From positions 1 through 9,975 of the forward strand of contig JAEXKM010000033.1 of assembly GCA_023445705.1 (NCBI GenBank): DNA of 9,975 nucleotides, given 5' to 3'. The stretch is from Pseudomonadota bacterium. Its GTDB lineage: Bacteria; Pseudomonadota; Alphaproteobacteria; Caulobacterales; Caulobacteraceae. A program made the translations under genes and the position numbers. Below, piece after piece: positions 1-8,129 of this stretch (positions within the stretch are counted from its first letter, which is position 1; every line of letters starts with the position of its first letter). The notes under the pieces were generated by a model. The model made no database searches. It worked only from the letters and a program-made list of their open reading frames with translations, and was not told the DNA's origin.

Positions 1-1163
1 AGATAGGCCTTCTCGATCCTCGGGAAGAGGTCGCTCAGGCTCTCGATACCGCCGGCCTTCGGCTGACCGCCGGCGATCCAGTAGAACTTCGGATAGCTCG
101 ACATCGCCTGGCGCGCGGCGTCGGCGTTGGTCGCCTTGCTGTCGTTGATGAACTTCACCTTGCCGACCTGGCCCACCTGTTCCATCCGGTGCGCAAGCCC
201 CGGGAAGCTCATGAGCCCGTCGACGGCCTCCTGCGAGGTCAGGCCCAGGCCCAGGACCGCCGAATAGGCCGCGGCCGCATTCTGCCAGTTGTGGCGGCCG
301 GGCAAGGAACGGGCGCGCAGCAGGTCGGCGACCTCGACGGCCCTTTCGCCAGTCGCGTCATAGAGCACGCCCTGCAGCACATAGACCCCGCGCCCCATCG
401 CCTTGGAGGCCGAGATAGGCACGATGGTCCGGCGGTTGGCGGCGGTGATCTCGGTGCAGATCCGCTGTCCCCAGGGGTCGTCCACGCCGATGACGGCGGT
501 GTCGCCCTTGCCCTGGTTCAACAGCACGCGCCGCTTGGCCGCGACATAGCCCTCCATGCCGCCATGACGGTCCAAGTGATCGGGCGAAACGTTGAGCAGG
601 ACCGAGACGTCGGGTTTGAGGCTGGAGGTCAGGTCGAGCTGGTAGGACGAGAGCTCGAGCACGTAGACGGCCCCGCCGTGCATGTCGTCTAGGCCAAGCA
701 CGCCCTGGCCGATGTTCCCGCCCACCCGCGTGTCACGCCCGGCCGCGGCGCAGATGTGGCCGATGAGGGCGGTGGTGGTCGACTTGCCGTTGGTGCCGGT
801 GATGGCGACGATCTTGGGCCGCTTGTGCTCGGGTGCCGCGTTCACGGTGCGGGCGAAGAGCTCGATATCGCCGAGGATCTCGACCCCAGCGGCCCTTGCC
901 TTCTCCACGGTCCAATGCGGCTTCGGATGGGTCAGAGGCACGCCCGGCGAGAGCATCAGGGCAGCGAACTGCGACCAGTCGGCGGTGGTCAGATCGACCA
1001 GCGGCAGGCCCTCGGCCTCGGCGGCCGCGCGGCTCTCCGGCCGCTCGTCCCAGAGCGCGACTTCCGCCCCGCCCAGGATCAACGCGCGCGCGGCCGTGAG
1101 CCCGGTGCGGGCGAGGCCGAACACGGCGACCTTCCTGCCTTCGAAGCCGCGAACCGGAATCAT
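1..1163 (-). CDS. murD: UDP-N-acetylmuramoyl-L-alanine--D-glutamate ligase, 3'-truncated by window edge
   Basis: MurD is the cytoplasmic ATP-dependent ligase that adds D-glutamate to UDP-MurNAc-L-Ala. The frame opens at ATG 1163-1161 (protein begins MIPVRGFEGRKVAVFGLART) and stays open for 387 codons to the edge, so the last part of the C-terminal domain and the stop are missing (the family is usually about 440-475 aa). Visible domains in order: an N-terminal UDP-binding Rossmann-like domain (VFGLARTG near 14-21, SPGVP near 72-76, GDIELF 98-103); the Mur ligase ATP-binding loop ITGTNGKSTT 121-130; ELSSYQL 170-176; NVSPDHLDRH 191-200 followed by K210 in YVAAKRR, the expected carbamylated lysine; HNWQN 291-295; HRME 326-329; and NDSKATN 340-346 in the C-terminal domain. 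It lies 18 nt after mraY, the only non-overlapping junction in the cluster, with a good ribosome site (GGAGGG, 1181-1176) 12 nt before the ATG. No disruption is seen. Confidence 0.97.
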   Translation of the reverse strand, partial: MIPVRGFEGRKVAVFGLARTGLTAARALILGGAEVALWDERPESRAAAEAEGLPLVDLTTADWSQFAALMLSPGVPLTHPKPHWTVEKARAAGVEILGDIELFARTVNAAPEHKRPKIVAITGTNGKSTTTALIGHICAAAGRDTRVGGNIGQGVLGLDDMHGGAVYVLELSSYQLDLTSSLKPDVSVLLNVSPDHLDRHGGMEGYVAAKRRVLLNQGKGDTAVIGVDDPWGQRICTEITAANRRTIVPISASKAMGRGVYVLQGVLYDATGERAVEVADLLRARSLPGRHNWQNAAAAYSAVLGLGLTSQEAVDGLMSFPGLAHRMEQVGQVGKVKFINDSKATNADAARQAMSSYPKFYWIAGGQPKAGGIESLSDLFPRIEKAY

Positions 1164-1181
1164 GACGCGCGCCTGCCCTCC

Positions 1182-2291
1182 CTATCGCAGCTTCAGCGTG
1201 GCCAGGCCCAGGAGGGCCAGCATGACGGCGATGATCCAGAAGCGGATCACGACGGTGCTTTCCGACCAGCCGAGCTTTTCGAAGTGATGATGGATGGGCG
1301 CCATGCGGAACACGCGCTTGCCGGTCAGTTTGAAGGACGCGACCTGGATCATGACCGAGAGCGTCTCCATGACAAAGAGCCCGCCGATGACGCCCAGCAC
1401 GATCTCATGCTTGGTCGCCACCGCGACCGCGCCGATGCCGCCGCCCAGGGCCAGCGAACCGGTGTCGCCCATGAAGATCTTGGCCGGTGGGGCGTTGTAC
1501 CAAAGAAAGCCCAGGCCGGCCCCGATCATCGCGCCGCAATAGATCGCCACCTCGCCCACGCCGGGGACGAAGTGCAGTTGCAGGTACTGCGCGAAGACGT
1601 AGTTGCCGACCAGGTAGGCGATCAGGCCGAAGGCCGCCGCCGCAATCATCACCGGCACGGTGGCCAGGCCGTCCAAGCCGTCCGTGAAGTTCACGGCGTT
1701 AGCGGCGCCCACGATGATGAAAGCCCCGAAGATCAGGTAGAACCAGCCCAGCGGGAGCACCGCCTGCTTGAAGATCGGGAAGGTCACCGAGGTCGAAAGA
1801 TCGGGCGTTTCGGGCGGGCTGGTTCCGTAGACGATCATCAGCGCGACCGCGGCCAGGGCGATCAACGCCTCCAGCACCAGCCGGATCTTGCCAGAAACGC
1901 CAGCCGTCGACTGCTTGGTCACCTTTGCGTAGTCGTCGGTGAAGCCCAGCACGCCGTAGCCGGCGGTGACCAGCACCACGACCCAGACATAGACATTGGA
2001 CAGGTCGGACCACAGCAGCGTGCCGACCAGCAGGCCGGCCAGGATCATCACCCCGCCCATGGTCGGCGTGCCGGCCTTCTCGACCACGTGACGCTCGATG
2101 CCGTCGGCGCGGATCGGCTGGCCCTTGCCCTGCTTGGCCTGCATCCACCGGATGAAGCGCGAGCCCATGGCCACGACAACGAGCTGGGCCGTGAAGATGG
2201 CCATGCCGGTCCGGAAGGTTTGATACTTCAAGAGGTTGAGGAACGGCACATAGCCGTCCGCGGCGAGCTGTTGATACAGCCAATAGAGCAT
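1182..2291 (-). CDS. mraY: Phospho-N-acetylmuramoyl-pentapeptide-transferase
   Basis: MraY is the polytopic inner-membrane enzyme that moves phospho-MurNAc-pentapeptide from UDP to undecaprenyl phosphate, giving lipid I. The 369 aa length is typical of proteobacterial MraY. Family signatures are all present: KAGTPTMGG 72-80, the Mg/substrate aspartate pair D119-D120 in GFTDDYAK, the NAVNFTDGLDGLA block 198-210, FMGDTGSL 273-280 (with the catalytic-site aspartate), and APIHHHFE 331-338, the polar loop that distinguishes MraY from WecA-type relatives. Hydrophobic stretches at roughly 28-48, 78-95, 100-116, 137-155, 182-200, 211-233, 249-266, 284-303, 304-320 and 348-366 fit the ten-helix fold. 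The ATG overlaps the murF TGA by one base (TGATG), and a strong ribosome site GGGGGAG lies at 2306-2300, inside the end of murF. This supports translational coupling with murF. Confidence 0.98.
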   Translation of the reverse strand: MLYWLYQQLAADGYVPFLNLLKYQTFRTGMAIFTAQLVVVAMGSRFIRWMQAKQGKGQPIRADGIERHVVEKAGTPTMGGVMILAGLLVGTLLWSDLSNVYVWVVVLVTAGYGVLGFTDDYAKVTKQSTAGVSGKIRLVLEALIALAAVALMIVYGTSPPETPDLSTSVTFPIFKQAVLPLGWFYLIFGAFIIVGAANAVNFTDGLDGLATVPVMIAAAAFGLIAYLVGNYVFAQYLQLHFVPGVGEVAIYCGAMIGAGLGFLWYNAPPAKIFMGDTGSLALGGGIGAVAVATKHEIVLGVIGGLFVMETLSVMIQVASFKLTGKRVFRMAPIHHHFEKLGWSESTVVIRFWIIAVMLALLGLATLKLR

Positions 2292-3688
2292 CAGCCCGTC
2301 TCCCCCGAACGCACGTCGAGCGCCTTCAGCGCGATCGCAATCGCGCCGGCTCTCGAGCCGTTGGACCCCTTGACCATCACGAGGTCGCCCGGCTCCACAG
2401 CCGTGCCGACCAGCGGCGCCAGCTCCGCCGCCGTTTCCGCGTAGCCGCCGCGACGAGTCGGCGGAAGGGAGTCCCAGAGGGATTTCATGAGCGGACCGGC
2501 GCAGAAGACCAGGTCCACGGAGGCCTCTTCCAGAGGCGCAGCAAGGGCTGCGTGGAAGCTCGGGCCCTCGGCGCCGAGCTCCAACATATCGGTAAGCGCG
2601 ACAATCCGCCGCCCACCCGCCTGGCGTGCGCCGAGACTCCGGAAGGCGGCCGCCATCGAGACGGGGTTGGCGTTGTAGCTCTCGTCGATAAGGGTGAAGG
2701 CGCCGCCCGCGATCTTCACGGCGGTTTCCGCGCCGCGCCCAGCCAAGGGTTCGAAGGCGCTCAGGGCTGCGATGCTGTCGTCGAGGCCGACGTCCAGCGC
2801 CTCGAGCATCAGCAGGACGGCCATGCTGTTCGGGCCCCAGTGGAAGCCGGTCTGCAGGATGCTGAAGTCGAGGGCCTTGCCATGCAGGCGCGCCTTGATG
2901 GCGGCGCGACCGACCTCAGGGGCGAAGTCGACGAGTTGCGCGTCGCAGTCGCGCCCCGCGCCGAAGCTGCGCACGGTGGCGCCGGCCTTGTGCGCCTCCT
3001 CTGCCAGCAGCTCGTACCAATTGTTGTCGGCGTTCAGGATGGCGACGCCGCCCGGTTCGATGCCCGCAAAGATCTCGGCCTTGGCCTTGGCGACGCCCGT
3101 CTCGCCGTCGGGGAAGTTCTCGACGTGGACCGGTCCCACCGTGGTGATCAGGGCCGCGTGGGGACGCACCATCCGCGACAGCGGCGTGATCTCGTCGGCG
3201 TGGTTCATGCCGATCTCGAAGACGGCCCGTTCAGTGTCGCGCGGCATCCTGGCCAGCGTCAGAGGCACGCCGATGTGGTTGTTGTAGCTCTTGACCGAGG
3301 AATGGGCCTTGCCCGCCCGCGCGAGACCCGCGCGGACCGCCTGCGTCACGCTGGTCTTGCCGACCGAGCCGGTGACCGCGCCGCGGCGGGTCTGGGGCGC
3401 CCGAAGACGAGCGGCTTCCCCGAGCCTTTCCAATGCCTGGAGGGTGTCTTCGACCAGAACGCTGGAGCCCTCGACCCGCTTGGCGGCCAGAGTTCCCGCC
3501 GCGCCCGCCGCCAGGGCCTGGGGCACGAACTCATGCCCGTCCCGCGCGCCGGCCAGCGCCACGAACAGGTCGTCCGTCTCGATGCTGCGGGTGTCGATGG
3601 AGACCCCATTTACCGAAAAGGCATCGCCAGACAGCGTTCCGCCCGTTGCGGCGACGATCTCGTCGGAGGTCCAGAGCGGATCAGCCAT
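2291..3688 (-). CDS. murF: UDP-N-acetylmuramoyl-tripeptide--D-alanyl-D-alanine ligase
   Basis: MurF completes the soluble precursor by adding D-Ala-D-Ala to the tripeptide made by MurE. The open frame extends upstream to 3871, but I place the start at ATG 3688 (MADPLWTSDE), giving 465 aa. The upstream extension is Arg/Trp-rich shadow of murE, while the 3688 start has GGGAG 6 nt before it and removes all but 8 nt of overlap with murE. Domains: an N-terminal substrate domain (SIDTRS 30-35, DLFVALAG 40-47); central ATPase loop VTGSVGKTSV 105-114, the MurF form in which Ser-Val replace the Thr-Asn of the other ligases; YNNHIGVPLTL 135-145; EIGMNHADEI 158-167; a second domain with LNADN 218-222; and a C-terminal domain with the MurF-characteristic DESYNANP 335-342 and KGSNGSR 440-446. 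Complete and intact. Confidence 0.97.
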   Translation of the reverse strand: MADPLWTSDEIVAATGGTLSGDAFSVNGVSIDTRSIETDDLFVALAGARDGHEFVPQALAAGAAGTLAAKRVEGSSVLVEDTLQALERLGEAARLRAPQTRRGAVTGSVGKTSVTQAVRAGLARAGKAHSSVKSYNNHIGVPLTLARMPRDTERAVFEIGMNHADEITPLSRMVRPHAALITTVGPVHVENFPDGETGVAKAKAEIFAGIEPGGVAILNADNNWYELLAEEAHKAGATVRSFGAGRDCDAQLVDFAPEVGRAAIKARLHGKALDFSILQTGFHWGPNSMAVLLMLEALDVGLDDSIAALSAFEPLAGRGAETAVKIAGGAFTLIDESYNANPVSMAAAFRSLGARQAGGRRIVALTDMLELGAEGPSFHAALAAPLEEASVDLVFCAGPLMKSLWDSLPPTRRGGYAETAAELAPLVGTAVEPGDLVMVKGSNGSRAGAIAIALKALDVRSGETG

Positions 3689-5135
3689 TGGCGGCTCCCA
3701 AGGCTGCGGCGACTTCCGCCACGTCGTCGAAGAAATGGCTGGTCGTGCCGATGGTCTGATAGTTCTCGTGGCCCTTGCCGGCGACCACCAGCACATCGCC
3801 CGGTCCCAGCAGCGCCACACCGGCGCGGATCGCCTCGCGTCGGTCGCCGACTTCGCGCGAACCCGGCGCACCCGCGAGCACCTCGGCGCGGATCGCGGCC
3901 GGGTCCTCGGTACGCGGATTGTCGTCGGTGACGATGGCGATGTCCGCGTACTGCGCGGCGGCCAGACCCATCAGCGGCCGCTTGGTGCGATCACGGTCGC
4001 CGCCGGCGCCGAACACCACGATCAACTTGCCATCGACGTGCGGTCGCAGAGACTTCAGCACCGTCTCCAGGCCATCGGGCGTGTGGGCGTAGTCCACATA
4101 GGCTTCACCGCCCTTGGCGCCGGTACCGACCCGTTGCAGCCGGCCGGGCGCGCCTTCGAGGGTTTCCAGCGCCGCCAGCACCTCGGCGACGGGCTCGCCC
4201 GCGGCGATGCAGAGGCCGGCCGCCACCAGGGCGTTGGAAGCCTGGAAAGCGCCGGCCAGCGGCAGGCGGACGTGATAGACCTTGCCCCGCGCCTCGATCT
4301 TCAGCGACTGGCCGTCGGGGGTCGGAGAGTGCTCGATCAGGCGCAGCCCCTGCCCCGCCTCGCCCACCGACAGCACCGAGTGGCCGGCGCACACCGCCGA
4401 CGCCGCAAAGGCTCCGTAAGCGTCGGAATCCGCGTTCAGCACCGCCGTGCCGCCGCGCGGCAGCAGCTCCTCGAACAGCCGCAGCTTGGCGTCCCGGTAG
4501 GCTTCCATGCTGTGGTGATAATCCAGGTGGTCCTGGGTGAGATTCAGGAAGCCCGCCGCCTTCAGGGTGACGCCGTCGAGGCGCCGCTGGTCGATGCCGT
4601 GAGAGGACGCCTCCATCGCCAGATGGGTCACGCCCTTGGCGGCCAGGACCGACAACAGCTCGGCGACATCGGCGGCGTCCGGCGTCGTCAGGCCGGGCGG
4701 GGTGAGCTGTTCGTCGAGGCCTGGCCCGGTCGCCCGCACGCCGAGGGTGCCCATGCTGGCGGCCTTGTGACCGAGGCGGTTGAATATCTGGCGGCAGAAG
4801 GCGGCGACCGAGGTCTTGCCGTTCGTGCCGGTGACCGCAACCACCACAGGCGGCTGGGCGCCCCAGAAGGCGCGGGCGGCCAAGGCGTATACGCGCCGCG
4901 GATCAGGGGTGACGATCACCGGAATCTCGAGGCCCGGGATCTCGGCGTCTGCGATCACCGCAGCGGCGCCTGCCGCAACGGCCTTGGGCACGAAGTCCTT
5001 GCCGTCGACCTTGGAGCCCGGCAGGGCCGCGAACAGGAAGCCCGGCCTCACCTTGCGGCTGTCGGCCGTGACACCCTCGATCAGCGGGTCCTGCGCGAAG
5101 GCGCGCTGCACCAGGACTGAAAGCGGCTTGGACAT
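3681..5135 (-). CDS. murE: UDP-N-acetylmuramoyl-L-alanyl-D-glutamate--2,6-diaminopimelate ligase
   Basis: MurE adds the third stem-peptide residue to UDP-MurNAc-L-Ala-D-Glu. The 484 aa protein carries VTGTNGKTSV 101-110 (ATP loop), TTPD 150-153, MEASSHG 174-180, LTQDHLDYH 199-207 and K217 in the DAKLRLF segment (the expected carbamylated lysine), then YVDYAHTPD 346-354, FGAGGDRD 375-382 and KRPLMG 385-390. The motif DNPR at 405-408 is the known signature of enzymes selecting meso-diaminopimelate rather than lysine, so the peptidoglycan is inferred to be the DAP type of Gram-negative bacteria. The start ATG overlaps the ftsI stop by one base (TGATG), and the 3' end overlaps murF by 8 nt, so the gene is embedded in a coupled series. 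No unusual residues were noticed. Confidence 0.98.
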   Translation of the reverse strand: MSKPLSVLVQRAFAQDPLIEGVTADSRKVRPGFLFAALPGSKVDGKDFVPKAVAAGAAAVIADAEIPGLEIPVIVTPDPRRVYALAARAFWGAQPPVVVAVTGTNGKTSVAAFCRQIFNRLGHKAASMGTLGVRATGPGLDEQLTPPGLTTPDAADVAELLSVLAAKGVTHLAMEASSHGIDQRRLDGVTLKAAGFLNLTQDHLDYHHSMEAYRDAKLRLFEELLPRGGTAVLNADSDAYGAFAASAVCAGHSVLSVGEAGQGLRLIEHSPTPDGQSLKIEARGKVYHVRLPLAGAFQASNALVAAGLCIAAGEPVAEVLAALETLEGAPGRLQRVGTGAKGGEAYVDYAHTPDGLETVLKSLRPHVDGKLIVVFGAGGDRDRTKRPLMGLAAAQYADIAIVTDDNPRTEDPAAIRAEVLAGAPGSREVGDRREAIRAGVALLGPGDVLVVAGKGHENYQTIGTTSHFFDDVAEVAAALGAANG

Positions 5136-6883
5136 CAGTGGCCGTCCGCCAGAGGCTCAGCCGCGTCCGCGCCGATGACCTTGATCACTTCAGGCTGGCG
5201 CTGGACGTTCAGGAACGGCGCGATGCGGTCGATCACCCGCCCTGCGGCGGGCGCGGCCACCCAGCCGCCGGTCGAATAGCCGTAGGTCTTGGCCGTCCCG
5301 TGCGGCTCGTCCATCAGGATCAGCACGAAGTAGCGGTCCTGCTCCACAGTCCCGGAGGTCGGGAACACCGCGGCGAAGGACGAGACCTGACGCTGGGTCG
5401 AGTAGCCACGGATCGCCGGGTCATACTTCTCACCCGTCCCCGTCTTGCCGCCGACCGACAGGCCGGGCGCGTTGGCGGACTTGCCGCTGCCGCCGATGAC
5501 GTTGGCGCGCATGATCTGCAGCATCTGCAGCGAGGTCTGCTCCGACACCACCCGCTGCCCCTTCGGGCGCTGATCGGGATCGAGCTTCTTGATGGTCAGC
5601 GGCACGAGGTAGCCGCCGTTCAGCAGCGCGCCCATGGCCGAGGTGACAGCCAGGGGGCTGACGTTCATGCCGTGCCCGAAGGAGGTGGAGGCCACCGCGT
5701 CCATGTCCCACTTGCGCGGGGTCAGCGGGCGGGCCGACTCCATCAGTTCCACTTGGGCCGGACGGGTCAGGCCAAGGCCGATGAAATACTTGCTAAGCCG
5801 CTCGCCGCCGATGCTTTCCGCCAGCTTGGCGGTGCCGATGTTCGACGAATGCTGGAAGACCTCGACCAGTGTCAGGATCTTTCGGGCGGCGTGGTAGTCC
5901 TTGATGGTCCGATAGCCCAGTTGGAACGGCTGGCGCGCATCGAAGGTCGAGGACGGCGTGGCCACGCCGGTGTCCAGGCCGATGGCGACGGTGAACGCCT
6001 TGAAGGTCGAACCCATCTCGTAGATCGACGCCGCGGCGCGGTTGAGGCGCGCATTGTCGTCCGCCTTGGCCGCCTGGTTCGGATCGAAGGTCGGATAGCT
6101 GGCCATGCCGAGGATTTCACCGGTATGGACGTTGGTCACGATCCCGACGGCCCCCTTGGGCCCGAACTCGGCCGCGGCCTTGTAGAGTTCGTCCTCCAGC
6201 GCGGCCTGCACCCGCAGGTCGATGGAGAGCGCGACCGGCGTCGTGCCGCCGCCGCCAGCGCGGATAGTGTCGTTCAGGGCGCGTTCGGCGCCGGCCAGCC
6301 CCACCCCACCGGTGTCGGCGAAGCCGATCAGGTGCGCAGCGGTGTGACCCAGCGGATAGACCCGGCGCTCTTCCGGCTCGAAGCTGACCCCCGGCAGGCC
6401 AAGGGCATGGACGCGGTTGCGTTGTTCCGGCGTCAGGCCGCTGGCGACAAAGCCGCGGCGTTCGCCCGACAGCACCTTGTTCAGCCGCTGGCGATTGAGG
6501 TCCGGGAAGGTGCGCAGCAGGTTGCGGCGAACTTCGTCGGCGTCCCAGATCTCGCGCGGATCGACGTAGAGGCCGTAGTGCAACAGGTCCGCGGCGAGCA
6601 TCGCGCCGTTGCGGTCGACCAGGTCCGCGCGCGCCGCGCCCACCGGCCCAGCGTAGGCCCCGCCCCGGCCGGCGTCCGAGAACATGGCCGCCCGCGTGGC
6701 GCCGATGGCCAGCACCATGAAGGCCGTCGCAAACAGGGCCAGCACGAAGAAGATGCGGATCCGGGTGTCGTCCTCGGCCTTGCCCGCGGCGCGCGCGCGC
6801 TCGAAGGCGTGCTCCAGGCCCCAAACCTTGTCCTTCAGCCAGCGCCAGCCGGGCGCTTCGAATGTCGGGTGGGCGAGGCTCAC
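5135..6883 (-). CDS. ftsI: Septal peptidoglycan DD-transpeptidase FtsI (PBP3)
   Basis: FtsI is the division-specific class B penicillin-binding protein that cross-links septal peptidoglycan together with FtsW. The 582 aa protein starts at GTG (6883-6881), which overlaps the ftsL TGA as GTGA; the next in-frame Met (54) lies inside the membrane helix, so GTG is the credible start. Order: a cytoplasmic tail of about 40 residues, one membrane anchor at about 43-62 (FFVLALFATAFMVLAIG), the periplasmic class B dimerisation domain with LVDRNGAMLA 88-97, then the transpeptidase domain with STFK 292-295 (Ser292 nucleophile), SSN 346-348 and KTGTG 480-484. All three active-site motifs are present in the right order and spacing. 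There is no cleavable signal; the N-terminus should stay as an uncleaved anchor. It is placed between its divisome partner FtsL and murE, the classic dcw order. Confidence 0.97.
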   Translation of the reverse strand: MSLAHPTFEAPGWRWLKDKVWGLEHAFERARAAGKAEDDTRIRIFFVLALFATAFMVLAIGATRAAMFSDAGRGGAYAGPVGAARADLVDRNGAMLAADLLHYGLYVDPREIWDADEVRRNLLRTFPDLNRQRLNKVLSGERRGFVASGLTPEQRNRVHALGLPGVSFEPEERRVYPLGHTAAHLIGFADTGGVGLAGAERALNDTIRAGGGGTTPVALSIDLRVQAALEDELYKAAAEFGPKGAVGIVTNVHTGEILGMASYPTFDPNQAAKADDNARLNRAAASIYEMGSTFKAFTVAIGLDTGVATPSSTFDARQPFQLGYRTIKDYHAARKILTLVEVFQHSSNIGTAKLAESIGGERLSKYFIGLGLTRPAQVELMESARPLTPRKWDMDAVASTSFGHGMNVSPLAVTSAMGALLNGGYLVPLTIKKLDPDQRPKGQRVVSEQTSLQMLQIMRANVIGGSGKSANAPGLSVGGKTGTGEKYDPAIRGYSTQRQVSSFAAVFPTSGTVEQDRYFVLILMDEPHGTAKTYGYSTGGWVAAPAAGRVIDRIAPFLNVQRQPEVIKVIGADAAEPLADGH

Positions 6884-7203
6884 GGCTTGGGTTTCCCGAG
6901 GGCGACTTCGCCCAGCTTATCGATGGTGGTTTCGTGCTTGGCCTCGACCGGAGCCATGCCGAGATGGGCGGTGGAGAGCGCCTCGATCCGCGAGGGCTGC
7001 TCCAGATGGGCGACCTCAGCCTGCAGCAGCCGGATCCGCGCCTTCTCGGCCTCGATCTGTCGCTCGATGGAGGCGATCTCCGCGCGCTCGGACCCGGCCA
7101 TGGTCTTGGCCAGATAGACGGCGAGGATCATCGCCATCAGCACCCCGAGGGCGACGACGTCGACGAGGCGGAAACCGCGAATCTTCCGGTCGAGCAGGCT
7201 CAT
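6880..7203 (-). CDS. ftsL: Cell division protein FtsL
   Basis: FtsL is a small bitopic divisome protein which, with FtsB and FtsQ, bridges to FtsW/FtsI and helps activate septal synthesis. The gene encodes 107 aa from ATG 7203. The protein has a short basic cytoplasmic tail (MSLLDRKIRGFR), one membrane helix at about 13-32, and a predicted periplasmic coiled coil at about 38-68 with heptad-like spacing (IASIERQIEAEKARIRLLQAE, split by charge repeats), followed by a short tail. FtsL is weakly conserved in sequence, so the call rests on topology, size and position between rsmH and ftsI. The ATG overlaps the rsmH stop (ATGA) and is preceded by a very good ribosome site, AAGGAGG, 4 nt upstream. 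The same frame stays open far upstream inside rsmH, but that extension is not coding. Confidence 0.9.
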   Translation of the reverse strand: MSLLDRKIRGFRLVDVVALGVLMAMILAVYLAKTMAGSERAEIASIERQIEAEKARIRLLQAEVAHLEQPSRIEALSTAHLGMAPVEAKHETTIDKLGEVALGKPKP

Positions 7204-8129
7204 GCGGCCTCCTTCCACACCGGCGCAGAGGTGCGAACCCCCACCCTCAGCTTGGCGGAACGCGCGCGCGGATTGGTCGCGGTCTCGGCGTCCGTGGGCG
7301 CTTGGGCGCCGTTGAACAGCAACTTGAAGCTGGGCTCGGCCTTGGCCTCGACCGGCGGGGCGTGCCGCGAGCCGCCAGGGGTCTTGCCCGCCCGCTCCGA
7401 GAAGAAGGCCTTGGCGATCCGGTCTTCCAGCGAATGGAAGGTGACGACGGCGAGGCGCCCGCCCGGTTTCAGGGTGCGCTCTGCGGCCACCAGGCCCGCT
7501 TCGAGCTCGGACAGCTCCTCGTTGACCGCGATACGCAGGCCCTGGAACGACCGGGTCGCCGGATGGACCTTGGCGCCGCGACGCCCGCCCAAGGCGCGCT
7601 CGATGTGCTCGGCCAGGTCCAGCGTCCGGGTGAACGGCTGCTCCGCGCGCCGGCGGACGATGGCCGAGGCGACGCGACGCGACTGCCGTTCTTCGCCGTA
7701 GACGAAGAGGATGCGCGCCAGCTCGGCCTGCTCGGCGGTGTTGACGATGTCGGCGGCGGTCGGCCCGCTGGCGCCCATCCGCATGTCCAGCGGACCGTCG
7801 CGCATGAAGGAGAAACCGCGCTCGGCCTGATCGAGCTGCATGGACGAGACGCCGAGGTCCAGGGCCACGCCGTCGGCGACGCCCTCCCCCAGTTCTTCGG
7901 CCATCTCCGAGAAACGCGCATCGATGAGCCGGAAGTTCTCTCCCAGCCCTTCGGCGAAGCGCCGGGCGCTGGGATCGCGGTCGAAGGCGACCACACTGGC
8001 GCCGGCGGCGAGGAAGGCGCGCGAGTAACCGCCGGCTCCGAAGGTGCCATCGACGATCAGCTTGCCGGGCGCCGGCTCCAGCGCCTCGATGACTTCGCTC
8101 AGCAGGACGGAGGTGTGGGGCGCGCTCAT
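7200..8129 (-). CDS. rsmH: 16S rRNA (cytosine(1402)-N(4))-methyltransferase
   Basis: RsmH (MraW) methylates N4 of C1402 in the ribosomal P site, using S-adenosylmethionine. I start it at ATG 8129 (MSAPHTSVLLSEV, 309 aa), because the family begins with the HxSVLL motif. The frame is open to 8303, but that extension is an Arg/Gly-rich shadow of mraZ. Motifs: HTSVLL 5-10; the SAM-binding loop DGTFGAGGYSR 28-38; AFDRDP 48-53; DLGVSSMQLD 91-100; RGFSF 104-108 and PLDMRM 113-118; HPATRSFQGLRI 189-200 with NEE 203-205; KPGGRL 221-226 and VTFHSLEDR 229-237; and the C-terminal basic NPRARSAKLR 286-295. The start overlaps the mraZ stop as ATGA, and the stop overlaps ftsL as ATGA. Complete and ordinary for the family. 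Confidence 0.98.
   Translation of the reverse strand: MSAPHTSVLLSEVIEALEPAPGKLIVDGTFGAGGYSRAFLAAGASVVAFDRDPSARRFAEGLGENFRLIDARFSEMAEELGEGVADGVALDLGVSSMQLDQAERGFSFMRDGPLDMRMGASGPTAADIVNTAEQAELARILFVYGEERQSRRVASAIVRRRAEQPFTRTLDLAEHIERALGGRRGAKVHPATRSFQGLRIAVNEELSELEAGLVAAERTLKPGGRLAVVTFHSLEDRIAKAFFSERAGKTPGGSRHAPPVEAKAEPSFKLLFNGAQAPTDAETATNPRARSAKLRVGVRTSAPVWKEAA

Noticed and set aside
756..2444. 562-codon plus-strand open frame opposite mraY and murD
   Set aside because: It lies antisense to well-supported MraY and MurD motifs; its translation is His/Arg/Gln/Asp-rich low-complexity typical of antisense frames in high-GC DNA.
3689..3871. Upstream extension of murF to an earlier ATG
   Set aside because: Would add 61 Arg/Trp-rich residues lying wholly inside murE; the ATG at 3688 has a ribosome site and matches the family N-terminus.
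2552..5120. Long plus-strand open frames (2552-3931 and 3291-5120) opposite murF and murE
   Set aside because: Antisense to intact Mur ligases, with no family motif and no plausible operon partner.
5138..7117. 659-codon plus-strand open frame opposite ftsI and ftsL
   Set aside because: Antisense shadow of ftsI, with no recognisable domain and biased Arg/Gly/His composition; ftsI has all catalytic motifs on the other strand.
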